Part shown: positions 57,128 through 64,000 of the stretch, one piece after another
Layout: the number at the start of each line of letters is the position of its first letter
Numbering within the stretch: position 1 is the first letter of the stretch
DNA from: an uncultured Paracoccus sp.
GTDB lineage: Bacteria > Pseudomonadota > Alphaproteobacteria > Rhodobacterales > Rhodobacteraceae
Reading direction: 5' to 3'
Assembly (NCBI RefSeq): GCF_937873615.1
Contig: NZ_CALMYP010000023.1
Coordinates: forward strand, 1 to 64,000
Length of the DNA: 64,000 nucleotides
Notes under the pieces: generated by a model
What the model saw: the letters and a program-made list of their open reading frames with translations, nothing else
The model's database searches: none
What the model was told of the DNA's origin: nothing
Program-made: the position numbers and the translations under genes

Positions 57128-58168
57128 TCAGCCCGCGAAGTCGAGTTGCACCTTCACCGCCTGCGCCCGGTTCCCGGCAAGATCGATGGCCCGCACGGCC
57201 TCATGCGCGGGGATGACCTGGGTAACCATGGGCGACAGGTCGATCTCGCCTGCGCCGATCATGCGCACGGCCTCGGCGAACTCGCTGTCGAAGCGGTGGG
57301 TGCCGTGGAAACGCAGCTCCTTGCTGACGATCAGGTTCAAAGGCAGGGGCAGCGTGCCGCCGACGCCGATCTGGACCAGCGTGCCTTGCGGGCGGGTGAT
57401 GCCGATGGCCTGGGCGATGGCATGGGGATTGGCCGAGCATTCCAGCACCACGTCGATCCGGCCCTTGCCGGCGGCATATCCGGCCAGACCTTCGGGGTCG
57501 CTGGCGACATTGACCACGCGATCCGCGCCCATCCGGCGGGCGATGCCAAGCGTGTAATCCTGCACATCGGTCACGACGATCTCGGCCGCGCCGCGAAGCC
57601 GTGCCAGCGCCGTGCAGATCGCCCCGATGGGACCCGCGCCCGTGATCAGCACCCGCTGATCCTTCAGCGAAGGCGCCATGTTCAGCGCGTGCAGGCAGAC
57701 CGCCAGCGGTTCGGCCCCGGCGGCATCGGCAGGCGTGGCACCTTCCGGCAAGGGCAGGCATTGCGCCACCGGATGGGAAATGCGACCCCGGAAGAAGCCC
57801 TGCTCATGCGGCATCCGCATGGCCGAGCCGTTGAAGCGCATGTTCAGGCAATGGCGCGGCTGGCCGGCCAGGCAGAATTCGCATTCCCCGCATGGGCGAG
57901 AGGGCGAGAGCGCCACCAACTGCCCGACCTTCAGGCCGGATCCTTCGGGTGCCGCCTCGACAAAGCCCGCCGCCTCATGGCCGAGGATAATCGGTTCCTG
58001 CACCCGGATCGGGCCAAAGCCGCCATCGTGATAGTAATGCAGGTCCGACCCGCAGATGCCGCCCCGGGCGACGCGGATCACGGCGGTATCCGCGCCGCTG
58101 ACGGCCTCGGGGGCATCCTCGATGCGCAGGTCATGGGCGGCGTAAAGGCGGCAGGCGATATCGGTCAT
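57128..58168 (-). CDS. idnD: L-idonate 5-dehydrogenase-like zinc dehydrogenase
   Basis: 346 residues, medium-chain zinc dehydrogenase. Catalytic-zinc ligands are in GGICGSDLHYYHDGG and ILGHEAAGFVE. The structural-zinc cysteines are CGECEFCLAGQPRHC, and NAD binding lies in VLITGAGPIGAICTALA. The N-terminus and the YHDGGFG motif resemble IdnD. Probably oxidises an aldonate such as L-idonate or L-gulonate at C5. One base after the dctM stop; cotranscribed with the uxu genes. Confidence 0.85.
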   Translation of the reverse strand: MTDIACRLYAAHDLRIEDAPEAVSGADTAVIRVARGGICGSDLHYYHDGGFGPIRVQEPIILGHEAAGFVEAAPEGSGLKVGQLVALSPSRPCGECEFCLAGQPRHCLNMRFNGSAMRMPHEQGFFRGRISHPVAQCLPLPEGATPADAAGAEPLAVCLHALNMAPSLKDQRVLITGAGPIGAICTALARLRGAAEIVVTDVQDYTLGIARRMGADRVVNVASDPEGLAGYAAGKGRIDVVLECSANPHAIAQAIGITRPQGTLVQIGVGGTLPLPLNLIVSKELRFHGTHRFDSEFAEAVRMIGAGEIDLSPMVTQVIPAHEAVRAIDLAGNRAQAVKVQLDFAG

Positions 58169-58169
58169 G

Positions 58170-59447
58170 TCAGTTGTCCATCAACGAGGGCAGCCAGGTG
58201 CTGATCCAGGGAATATAGGAGACCAGCAGCAGCACGATGATATTGGTGATCAGGTAAGGCACAAGTGCCCGGATCACCGGCGCCAGCGGCAGCCGCGCGA
58301 TATTGGCGCAGACGAACATGCAGACCCCGACCGGCGGCGTGGTCAGCCCGATCATCAGGTTCAGCACCGCGAAGACGGCGAAATGCAGCGGCTCGATCCC
58401 CACGCCCTGCGCCAGCGTCATCAGCGGCACGAAAAGGATGATGAGCGCGGCAATCGTCTCCATGAACATGCCGACGATCAGCAGCACGATATTGATCAGC
58501 AGGATCACCAGGAACTTGTTGTCGGTCACCGACAGAACGGAATCGGCGATCATCTGCGGGATACGCTCGCTGACCAGGATCCAGCCGAAGACATTGGCGA
58601 TCCCGACAAGGGCGAGGATCCCGGCCGAGGACACCGCGCTGTCGACAAGGATCGCCGGCACCCGGGCCAGCGGCAATTCGCGATAGATGAAGGCCCCGAC
58701 GACGATGGCATAGATCGAGGCGACGACGGCGGTCTCGGTCGGCGTCACCACGCCCGACAGCATCCCGCCGACGATCAGCCCGGTCATGGCAAGCGCCCAG
58801 AAGGCACCCAGGAAAGCCCGGCCAAGCTCGGGCCAGCCCTGCCACGGCTGGCGCGGGAAGTCGCGGCGCACGGCGATGATATAGGTGGTGACCATCATGG
58901 CGAGGCCCAGAAGCAGCCCCGGAAGCGCACCGGCAATGAACATCTTGCCGACCGAGATCCCGGCCAGCGAGCCGACGATGATCATCGGCACCGAAGGCGG
59001 AATGATCGGCCCGACCGTGGACGACGCAGCGGTCACCGCCGCCGAGAAATCGGCCGGATAGCCCGCCTTCTTCATGCCGGGGATCATCATCCCCCCGATC
59101 GAAGCCGCATCGGCCACCGCCGTGCCCGAGATGCCGCCGAACAGCATCGAGGAGGCGACATTGGTCTGCGCCAGCCCGCCCCGGATCCAGCCGACAAGGG
59201 CCTGCGCGAAGCGGATGATCCGCCCGGTAATGCCGCCGCCATTCATCAGGTTGCCGGCAAGGATGAAACCCGGAATGCAGAGCAGCACGAAACTGTCCAT
59301 ACCCGCATACATCTTCTGCGGAATGACCACGAGCGGCATGCCCTGATACAGCAGGTAGGCCAGCGACGACACGCCAAGCGTGATCGCCACCGGCATTCCG
59401 ATGACAAGGCCCAGAACGAAGACCAGTCCAAGGATGGCAAGGCTCAT
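58170..59447 (-). CDS. dctM: TRAP transporter large permease (DctM)
   Basis: 425 residues with about twelve membrane helices. Family motifs: NLMNGGGITGRIIRFAQAL, SSMLFGGISGTAVADAASIG, IIPPSVPMIIVGSLAGISVG and LTTPPVGVCMFVCANIA. The ATG at 59447 overlaps the dctQ stop by 4 bp. Likely imports a hexuronate or aldonate for the downstream enzymes. Confidence 0.93.
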   Translation of the reverse strand: MSLAILGLVFVLGLVIGMPVAITLGVSSLAYLLYQGMPLVVIPQKMYAGMDSFVLLCIPGFILAGNLMNGGGITGRIIRFAQALVGWIRGGLAQTNVASSMLFGGISGTAVADAASIGGMMIPGMKKAGYPADFSAAVTAASSTVGPIIPPSVPMIIVGSLAGISVGKMFIAGALPGLLLGLAMMVTTYIIAVRRDFPRQPWQGWPELGRAFLGAFWALAMTGLIVGGMLSGVVTPTETAVVASIYAIVVGAFIYRELPLARVPAILVDSAVSSAGILALVGIANVFGWILVSERIPQMIADSVLSVTDNKFLVILLINIVLLIVGMFMETIAALIILFVPLMTLAQGVGIEPLHFAVFAVLNLMIGLTTPPVGVCMFVCANIARLPLAPVIRALVPYLITNIIVLLLVSYIPWISTWLPSLMDN

Positions 59448-59947
59448 TCCACGTCCCCCAGCAGGTTCTCGGGCCGGCCATCGGTGGTGCCGGTCAGCAT
59501 TCCGATGACACGCAGAAGCGCGGCAAGGGCCAGCGTCGCCAGCAGCAACAGCACGCTGGCATGGGCATAGTTCATCGGCATGGCCATGGCGGGCGAGGTC
59601 TGCATCGCCCCGATCTGGGTGAAGCGCAAGGCCGGAGGGATCAGCATGACGGCAAAGACCAGCACCAGCACGGCACTGACAAGGCGCAGCAGCCAGGGCC
59701 AGCGGCCGGGCAGGCTTTCGCTGACCAGATCGACATTGACCAGATCGCCCGAAACCAGCGCCAGCCCGGTGCCGAAGCCGGCCAGATAAAGCAGCGCGAA
59801 ACGCGTCAATTCCTCGGTCCAGACCGGGGAACTGCCGACGAAGCTGCGCCCGACCACCTGCACGGTGACGGCGCCGATCAGGATCAGGAAGGATATCCCG
59901 ACCCCGAGGCGCAGCACCACGCGCATCGCTTGTGTTAACCCGGACAT
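59444..59947 (-). CDS. dctQ: TRAP transporter small permease (DctQ)
   Basis: 167 residues with four membrane helices (GISFLILIGAVTVQVVGRSF, LLRLVSAVLVLVFAVMLIPP, then a C-terminal helix). The WTEELTRFALLYLAGFG motif is typical of DctQ subunits. A stable hairpin in the 67-bp gap before it separates its translation from that of dctP. Confidence 0.92.
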   Translation of the reverse strand: MSGLTQAMRVVLRLGVGISFLILIGAVTVQVVGRSFVGSSPVWTEELTRFALLYLAGFGTGLALVSGDLVNVDLVSESLPGRWPWLLRLVSAVLVLVFAVMLIPPALRFTQIGAMQTSPAMAMPMNYAHASVLLLLATLALAALLRVIGMLTGTTDGRPENLLGDVE

Positions 59948-59977
59948 CTCTCTCCCCCTTATCTCGCGACATCAGAG

Positions 59978-60004
59978 GGGTGGCCGGAACAGGCCCGGCC
60001 ACCC
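59978..60004 (-). other. mRNA-stabilising or attenuating hairpin between dctP and dctQ
   Basis: Perfect 10-bp stem GGGTGGCCGG (59978-59987) / CCGGCCACCC (59995-60004), 7-nt loop, straight after the dctP stop. Stems at this place are known to raise the level of binding-protein mRNA over that of the permeases; here this is inferred from position and stability. Confidence 0.6.
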
Positions 60005-60014
60005 GGATGTGCGA

Positions 60015-60998
60015 TCAGCCCTGGCTGGCGAACAGCTGTTCGACGACCGGCTTGATCTCTTCGCTGACATTGGCCAGGACCGCATCCTTGGCCTTGGCGG
60101 CGAAGGCGGCCTTGTCGCTGTCGACGAAGGTCATGCCCTTGTCCTCAAGGACCGAGACCAGACGTTCCTCATCGGCCAGGAACAGCTCGCGTTCATGGGC
60201 CTGCGCGTTCTGCGCGGCCTGCAGGACGGACTGCTGGTCGGCTTCCGACAGCTTGGCCCAGCTGAGTTCCGAGATGGTCAGGTAGATCCAGGACCGGACA
60301 TGCTCGGTCTTGTTGACGAATTTCTGGACCTCGTTGAAATTCGCCGAATCGATCAGCGCCAGCGGGTTTTCCTGCGCGTCGATGGTGCCATTCTGAAGCG
60401 AGGTGAAGACTTCGCTGAAGGCCATCGGCGTCGGTGCCGCGCCAAGCGCTTCCCAGGTCTTGACGAAAAGCGGCACGTTCGGCACCCGCAGCTTCAGCCC
60501 GCCCAGATCTTCCGGCGTCACGATCTCCTTGTTCGAGGTCAGGTTGCGCGGGCCACGGGCGAAATAGGCGATGGGGCGGATCTGAGCGCGGGCGATGATC
60601 TCGGCCTCGATCTGCTTGCCGATCTCGCCAGACGCGACCTCGTCCATCTGCTCCAGCGAGTTATAGGCGTAAGGCACGGCCAGCAGCGCCGCCATCGGCG
60701 CCCAGTTCTGCAGGCTTTCGCCGGTGATGGTCATGTCGGCGGTGCCAAGCTGCATGCCGTTGATCAGGTCGATTTCCTTGCCCAGCGACTCGTTGGGGAA
60801 AACCTGCACCTCGACCCGGCCCTCGGTCAGGCTGGCGACATCCTCGGCGAATTTCAGCGCGGCCTTGTGCCAGCTGTTTTCCTCGTTCGCGAGGTGGCCG
60901 AGCTTCAGCGTGACCTCGGCAGCCGAGGCTTTCAGCGCCGGCAGCGAAAGGGCCGCAGCGCCTGCAAGGGCGGTAAATTGACGGCGATTGAGTTTCAT
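60015..60998 (-). CDS. dctP: TRAP substrate-binding protein (DctP)
   Basis: 327 residues from the third of three consecutive ATGs. AGGAGG abuts the first ATG (61004), so the third (60998) has proper 6-nt spacing. The leader MKLNRRQFTALAGAAALSLPALKASA has twin arginines. The mature domain is a C4-dicarboxylate/sugar-acid type DctP (LKLGHLANEENSWHKAALKFAEDV, PRNLTSNKEI, LGGLKLRVPNVPLFV, SLQNGTIDAQENPLALI). The Arg in PRNL commonly contacts the ligand carboxylate. Confidence 0.9.
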   Translation of the reverse strand: MKLNRRQFTALAGAAALSLPALKASAAEVTLKLGHLANEENSWHKAALKFAEDVASLTEGRVEVQVFPNESLGKEIDLINGMQLGTADMTITGESLQNWAPMAALLAVPYAYNSLEQMDEVASGEIGKQIEAEIIARAQIRPIAYFARGPRNLTSNKEIVTPEDLGGLKLRVPNVPLFVKTWEALGAAPTPMAFSEVFTSLQNGTIDAQENPLALIDSANFNEVQKFVNKTEHVRSWIYLTISELSWAKLSEADQQSVLQAAQNAQAHERELFLADEERLVSVLEDKGMTFVDSDKAAFAAKAKDAVLANVSEEIKPVVEQLFASQG

Positions 60999-61024
60999 CA
61001 TCATCCTCCTGTTGATGGGTCGTG

Positions 61025-61705
61025 TTATGGAATGAACAGTTCCGGCCTGTCGCGGGTGACCTCGGGCAGATCGTCCAGAAGCTGATTCAGGTGCCGGCGC
61101 ATGGCCTGTTCGGCGCGGGTCGCATCGCCGGCGCGCAGGCCATCCACGATCTCGACATGCTGCTCGATCAGCTTGCGGATATCGAAGGCCTTGGCGGTGA
61201 TGTGGCGCAGCCGGTTCATCTGCGATTTCAGCCCTTCCAACACCGTCCAGACACTTTCATGCCCGGCCGCGTCGGCCAACATGCGGTGAAAGCGGTCGTC
61301 CAACTCAACGAAAAGGTCGGAATCGCCCGCCTCCAGCGCCAGCCGCTGACGCCGGATTTCCTCGTCGAGGCGGCGAAGCAACTCCGCATCCGCATTGCCT
61401 GCGACGATGCGGATCAGGTCGCCCTCGACCGCTTCGCGGATCAACCGGGCCGAGAGCACCGCCGAAATCGATATCTTGCGGATATAGGTGCCGCGCTGCG
61501 GGCGAACCTCGGCCAGGCCGTCAGACGCAAGATGAATGAAGGCCTCGCGCACCGGCTGGCGGCTGATGCCGAACTGCCGGGCGACCTCGCTTTCGCTCAG
61601 CCGGTCGCCCGGCGCCAGCGTGCCACGCAGGATCGCCTGCCGCAGCCGCTCATAGACCTGCGGCGCGGCGGACACTGTCAGGTCGATTGCCTGCAATTCG
61701 GACAT
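61025..61705 (-). CDS. GntR/FCD regulator of the hexuronate operon
   Basis: 226 residues from the ATG at 61705 (GGGAGAGGGGA upstream). Winged helix at residues 16-75 (RLRQAILRGTLAPGDRLSESEVARQFGISRQPVREAF), then an FCD domain with ELDDRFHRMLADAAGHESV and QHVEIVDGLRAGD. First gene of the nine-gene operon and 26 bp before dctP, so it is probably autoregulated and a repressor relieved by a sugar acid. Confidence 0.92.
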   Translation of the reverse strand: MSELQAIDLTVSAAPQVYERLRQAILRGTLAPGDRLSESEVARQFGISRQPVREAFIHLASDGLAEVRPQRGTYIRKISISAVLSARLIREAVEGDLIRIVAGNADAELLRRLDEEIRRQRLALEAGDSDLFVELDDRFHRMLADAAGHESVWTVLEGLKSQMNRLRHITAKAFDIRKLIEQHVEIVDGLRAGDATRAEQAMRRHLNQLLDDLPEVTRDRPELFIP

Positions 61706-61797
61706 GATTCCCCTCTCCCTTGCAAATTTATAATGCATACTTCCATACAAGTAAACATATCAGAATTGACCGCTCGCAGCGGGACCGCTTGCGGAAC
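61706..61797. promoter_or_regulatory. Promoter/operator of the hexuronate operon
   Basis: The 92-bp AT-rich gap before the GntR gene. It contains CATAC twice (61735-61739 and 61743-61748 region, TGCATACTTCCATACAAG), a likely GntR-type operator core resembling GTAT-containing FCD sites. No -35/-10 was fixed. Confidence 0.4.
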
Positions 61798-62295
61798 TCA
61801 GATCTCGTGCTTGCGGATATTGGTCAGCATCTTCTGCAGCGTGGCGATGAAGGTGCGACGCTCCTCTTCCGGGATACCCCGGAAGATGCGTGCGTGCGCC
61901 TCAACCATGCATGGCCAAAGAAGATCAAAGGTCTTGCGGCCTGACTCGGTCAGGAAGACACGGGTGGCCCGGCTGTCAGTGCTGTCGGCCTCGCGCCGGA
62001 TCAGGCCGCCTTCAGAGAGCTGATCCAGGGCGCGAGAAAGGGTCGACTGTTCGACCACCGAGTAGACTGCCAGTTCACGGATCAGCGGGCCGTCGATCAC
62101 CGACAGCACTGCCAGCGCGCGCATCTTTGGCGTGGTCAGGCCCAGCTTCGCCATCTCGTCGCGCAGGCTGGTATTATAGCGGCCCATGATGCGGTTCATC
62201 AGATAGGGCGCATAGCTCATCAGACCGATTTCGCCCAGTTTGGGCAGGTCGTCGGGCGGCGGTGCCGGCGGGTCGATGACAGGCTGTTCGGTCAT
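61798..62295 (-). CDS. MarR-family regulator
   Basis: 165 residues with the MarR winged helix: LGLTTPKMRALAVLSVIDGPLIRELA, VVEQSTLSRALDQLSEGGLIRREADSTDSRATRVFLTESG. The proline-rich first 20 residues are a short extension. Its start overlaps the flavoprotein gene by 4 bp, so it is at the end of that operon and likely senses the operon's substrate. Confidence 0.92.
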   Translation of the reverse strand: MTEQPVIDPPAPPPDDLPKLGEIGLMSYAPYLMNRIMGRYNTSLRDEMAKLGLTTPKMRALAVLSVIDGPLIRELAVYSVVEQSTLSRALDQLSEGGLIRREADSTDSRATRVFLTESGRKTFDLLWPCMVEAHARIFRGIPEEERRTFIATLQKMLTNIRKHEI

Positions 62296-63860
62296 GCGCC
62301 AAGCCTTTTGGCGGCGAGAAAGCCTGATCCACCACCCAGGCCGGGGCCGGGATGGGTCGAGGCCCCGATATGGATCAATCCGCGCAACTGTTTCACCCCA
62401 TTGGTTGAGTGAGGATAGGGACGGAAAATGAAGAACTGGTCAAGGCCGCACAACCCGCCATAGGGATCGCCGCCGACGAGATTGACATTCATCCGCTCCA
62501 GATCCGCAGGCGAGCAGGCGTGACGGGCCAGCTTGATGGCGTCGAAATTGCTGATGTGGCGGCGCAGAATCGCTTCGATGCGGTCGGCGAATGCCTCTCG
62601 CGTGGCCTCGCTCCAGGTGCCGTCAGTGGCGATTTCGCCGCTCGCATCGCCCTTGATCTCGCGTGGAGCATCCGGGATCTGCAGCCAGAGGATCGCCTTC
62701 CCATCCGGGCAGCGCGACGGGTCGAGCCTGTCCGGCTGACCGACGCAGATCGTGGGGGTTTCCGGCAGAATACCGCGCTCTGCCTCGTTCGCGGATTTCG
62801 ACACACTGTCGATACCATCGGACAGGTGGATCAAGGCGACCTGATCCAGACCCGGCGTGGCCCATTCCGGCATCCCGTCAAGCGCATAATGCAGCTGAAA
62901 ATTGCCGCGTCCATGGCGAAAGGTTCTGGCCGCCGCATCGTCCTGCGGCAAGCTGACCCCGCGCAAAAGCCGGTCTTGCAACTGACCCGGAGCGACCGAA
63001 GCCAGAACCGAAGGGGCGAGGATCTCCTCTCCATCCGCCAGCCTGACGCCCCGAACACGGCCATTCTCGGCCAGAATGCGATCAACATCGGCATTGCAAC
63101 GGATCTCGCCGCCATGCTCCTCGATCAGACCCTTGAAGGCGTCAACCGCGCGGCCCGAGCCCCCTTTGACAATCGGCGCCCCTGCGGCTTCCAGCGCGAA
63201 GGCCACCACCTTGCCCATCTGGGCAGAGTAGGTGCTTTCCGGGGTCAGGCCGCAATGCAGAACCCAAGGGGCATAAAGCGCCTGAACCATCGGGCTTTGA
63301 TACCCCGTCTCAAGCCAGCCGCGCGCCGGGGTAAGTGCGGTGCCAAACCACGCAGCCAACCCCCGCAAACCGCGCTTTCGCGCCTGCCCGAACAGCAGCC
63401 GGACCGTCGGCCAGGACCACAGCGCCCCGCCGAGTAGCGAAAACAGGAACGGCGCATCGGCTTCGACTGCGCCGACATCGGCGGCGTGCCGGTCGCCGTC
63501 GCCAGCAGCAACCGCGTTGAAGGCTGCGATATTGGTGGCACGATCCGTGGTCAGGACCAGGGAAGAACCGTCGGGGCGCAACACGGCGGTCGGATGCGAC
63601 GTATGACAATAGTCGAAACCATGCCGGGCAAGGTGAGGGCCAAGCGCGGCCCCCGCCGGAGAGGTGAGGAACAGAACCCATGTCGCGGCCATGACATCAT
63701 GGTGGAAGCCGGGCAGCGTGATTTCCTCGGTCCGCATACACCCGCCGGGGATGCTGTTGCGTTCCAGAAGCAGCACCTTTTTTCCCTTCATCGCCAGCAT
63801 CGCGCCGGCGACAAGGGCATTTATTCCGGTTCCAATGATGACGTGATCGGGCCGCGCCAT
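62292..63860 (-). CDS. Phytoene-desaturase-like FAD oxidoreductase
   Basis: 522 residues of the CrtI/PYROXD2-like amine-oxidase superfamily. N-terminal FAD motif HVIIGTGINALVAGAML and LERNSIPGGCMRTEE; middle GGSGRAVDAFKGLIEEHGGEI; C-terminal FAD motif LIHIGASTHPGPGLGGGSGFLAAK. No carotenoid genes are near, and the MarR plus cyclase context suggests a small-molecule catabolic role. Substrate unknown. It lies 4 bp after the partial cyclase gene. Confidence 0.87.
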   Translation of the reverse strand: MARPDHVIIGTGINALVAGAMLAMKGKKVLLLERNSIPGGCMRTEEITLPGFHHDVMAATWVLFLTSPAGAALGPHLARHGFDYCHTSHPTAVLRPDGSSLVLTTDRATNIAAFNAVAAGDGDRHAADVGAVEADAPFLFSLLGGALWSWPTVRLLFGQARKRGLRGLAAWFGTALTPARGWLETGYQSPMVQALYAPWVLHCGLTPESTYSAQMGKVVAFALEAAGAPIVKGGSGRAVDAFKGLIEEHGGEIRCNADVDRILAENGRVRGVRLADGEEILAPSVLASVAPGQLQDRLLRGVSLPQDDAAARTFRHGRGNFQLHYALDGMPEWATPGLDQVALIHLSDGIDSVSKSANEAERGILPETPTICVGQPDRLDPSRCPDGKAILWLQIPDAPREIKGDASGEIATDGTWSEATREAFADRIEAILRRHISNFDAIKLARHACSPADLERMNVNLVGGDPYGGLCGLDQFFIFRPYPHSTNGVKQLRGLIHIGASTHPGPGLGGGSGFLAAKRLGA

Positions 63861-63864
63861 GACG

Positions 63865-64000
63865 TCAGCCCTTGGGAACCAGTGCCAAGGCCCGAATGGG
63901 CGAGCCGGTGCCGTTCTTGATCTTCAACGGCGCCGCAATCAGGATCGCCCCCTTGGCCGGCAGCTTGTTCAGATTGGCCAGGCTGGCGAGACCGAAGCGA
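63865..64000 (-). CDS. Cyclase-family protein, C-terminal part only
   Basis: The window edge cuts this gene; 45 codons up to the TGA at 63865-63867 remain. The readable end (LASLANLNKLPAKGAILIAAP, then KNGTGSPIRALALVPKG) matches the C-terminus of the KynB-like cyclase family (PF04199). Such metal hydrolases open amide or lactam rings. It is the upstream gene of the flavoprotein-MarR operon. Confidence 0.7.
   Translation of the reverse strand, partial: RFGLASLANLNKLPAKGAILIAAPLKIKNGTGSPIRALALVPKG

Overview
The window is a stretch of high-GC chromosome with tightly packed genes, short intergenic gaps and many 4-bp start/stop overlaps. Gene content points to an alphaproteobacterium of the Rhodobacterales, probably Paracoccus-like: oxyR beside katG, many TRAP transporters, Hint-domain exported proteins, NCS1/hydantoin genes, and MarR/GntR-controlled catabolic operons. 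This assignment is inferred from family content, not from a search. I saw no transposase, integrase, phage gene, CRISPR array or rRNA.

Left part (1-16.7 kb). oxyR and katG are divergent (peroxide defence). A complete vitamin B12 uptake operon (btuB-btuF-btuC-btuD, minus strand) sits behind a clear cobalamin riboswitch at about 7768-7936. An orphan DUF4123 protein (type VI secretion chaperone family) is divergent from an exported Sel1-repeat protein of unknown function. Two convergent Hint-domain proteins follow, one with a duplicated N-terminal module and one with a von Willebrand A domain. Then come tRNA-Pro(CGG), a small SH3 lipoprotein and a DUF389 membrane protein.

Middle part (16.8-40.4 kb). 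A minus-strand operon carries cpdB, pxpA, a fused pxpB-pxpC and a biotin carboxylase-BCCP protein. The last two together have the parts of a split urea-carboxylase-like enzyme. Next are an FMN alpha-hydroxyacid dehydrogenase, two alpha/beta hydrolases, an AI-2E family permease and a K+ channel. A divergent catabolic island spans 28.5-40.4 kb. On the minus strand it has a FGGY kinase and two GlpB/GlpA-like flavoproteins. On the plus strand it has a DeoR regulator, a TRAP transporter, a glutamine-synthetase-like ligase, an aldehyde dehydrogenase and an iron alcohol dehydrogenase. The plus-strand enzymes fit oxidation of a gamma-glutamylated amino alcohol.

Right part (40.4-64 kb). A six-gene polysaccharide operon (coiled-coil protein, glycosyltransferase, wecB, wecC, GT4 glycosyltransferase, heparinase-like lyase fused to an alpha/beta hydrolase) should make UDP-ManNAcA and use it in a uronate-containing glycan. 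A GntR regulator, a hydantoin-racemase homologue and an NCS1 permease form a small uptake module with a tandem palindromic operator. A nine-gene minus-strand operon (GntR, TRAP dctPQM, idnD-like, lldD-like, uxuA, uxuB, kdgK) handles hexuronates/aldonates. The window ends in an operon of a cyclase-family gene (cut by the window edge), a phytoene-desaturase-like flavoprotein and a MarR regulator.
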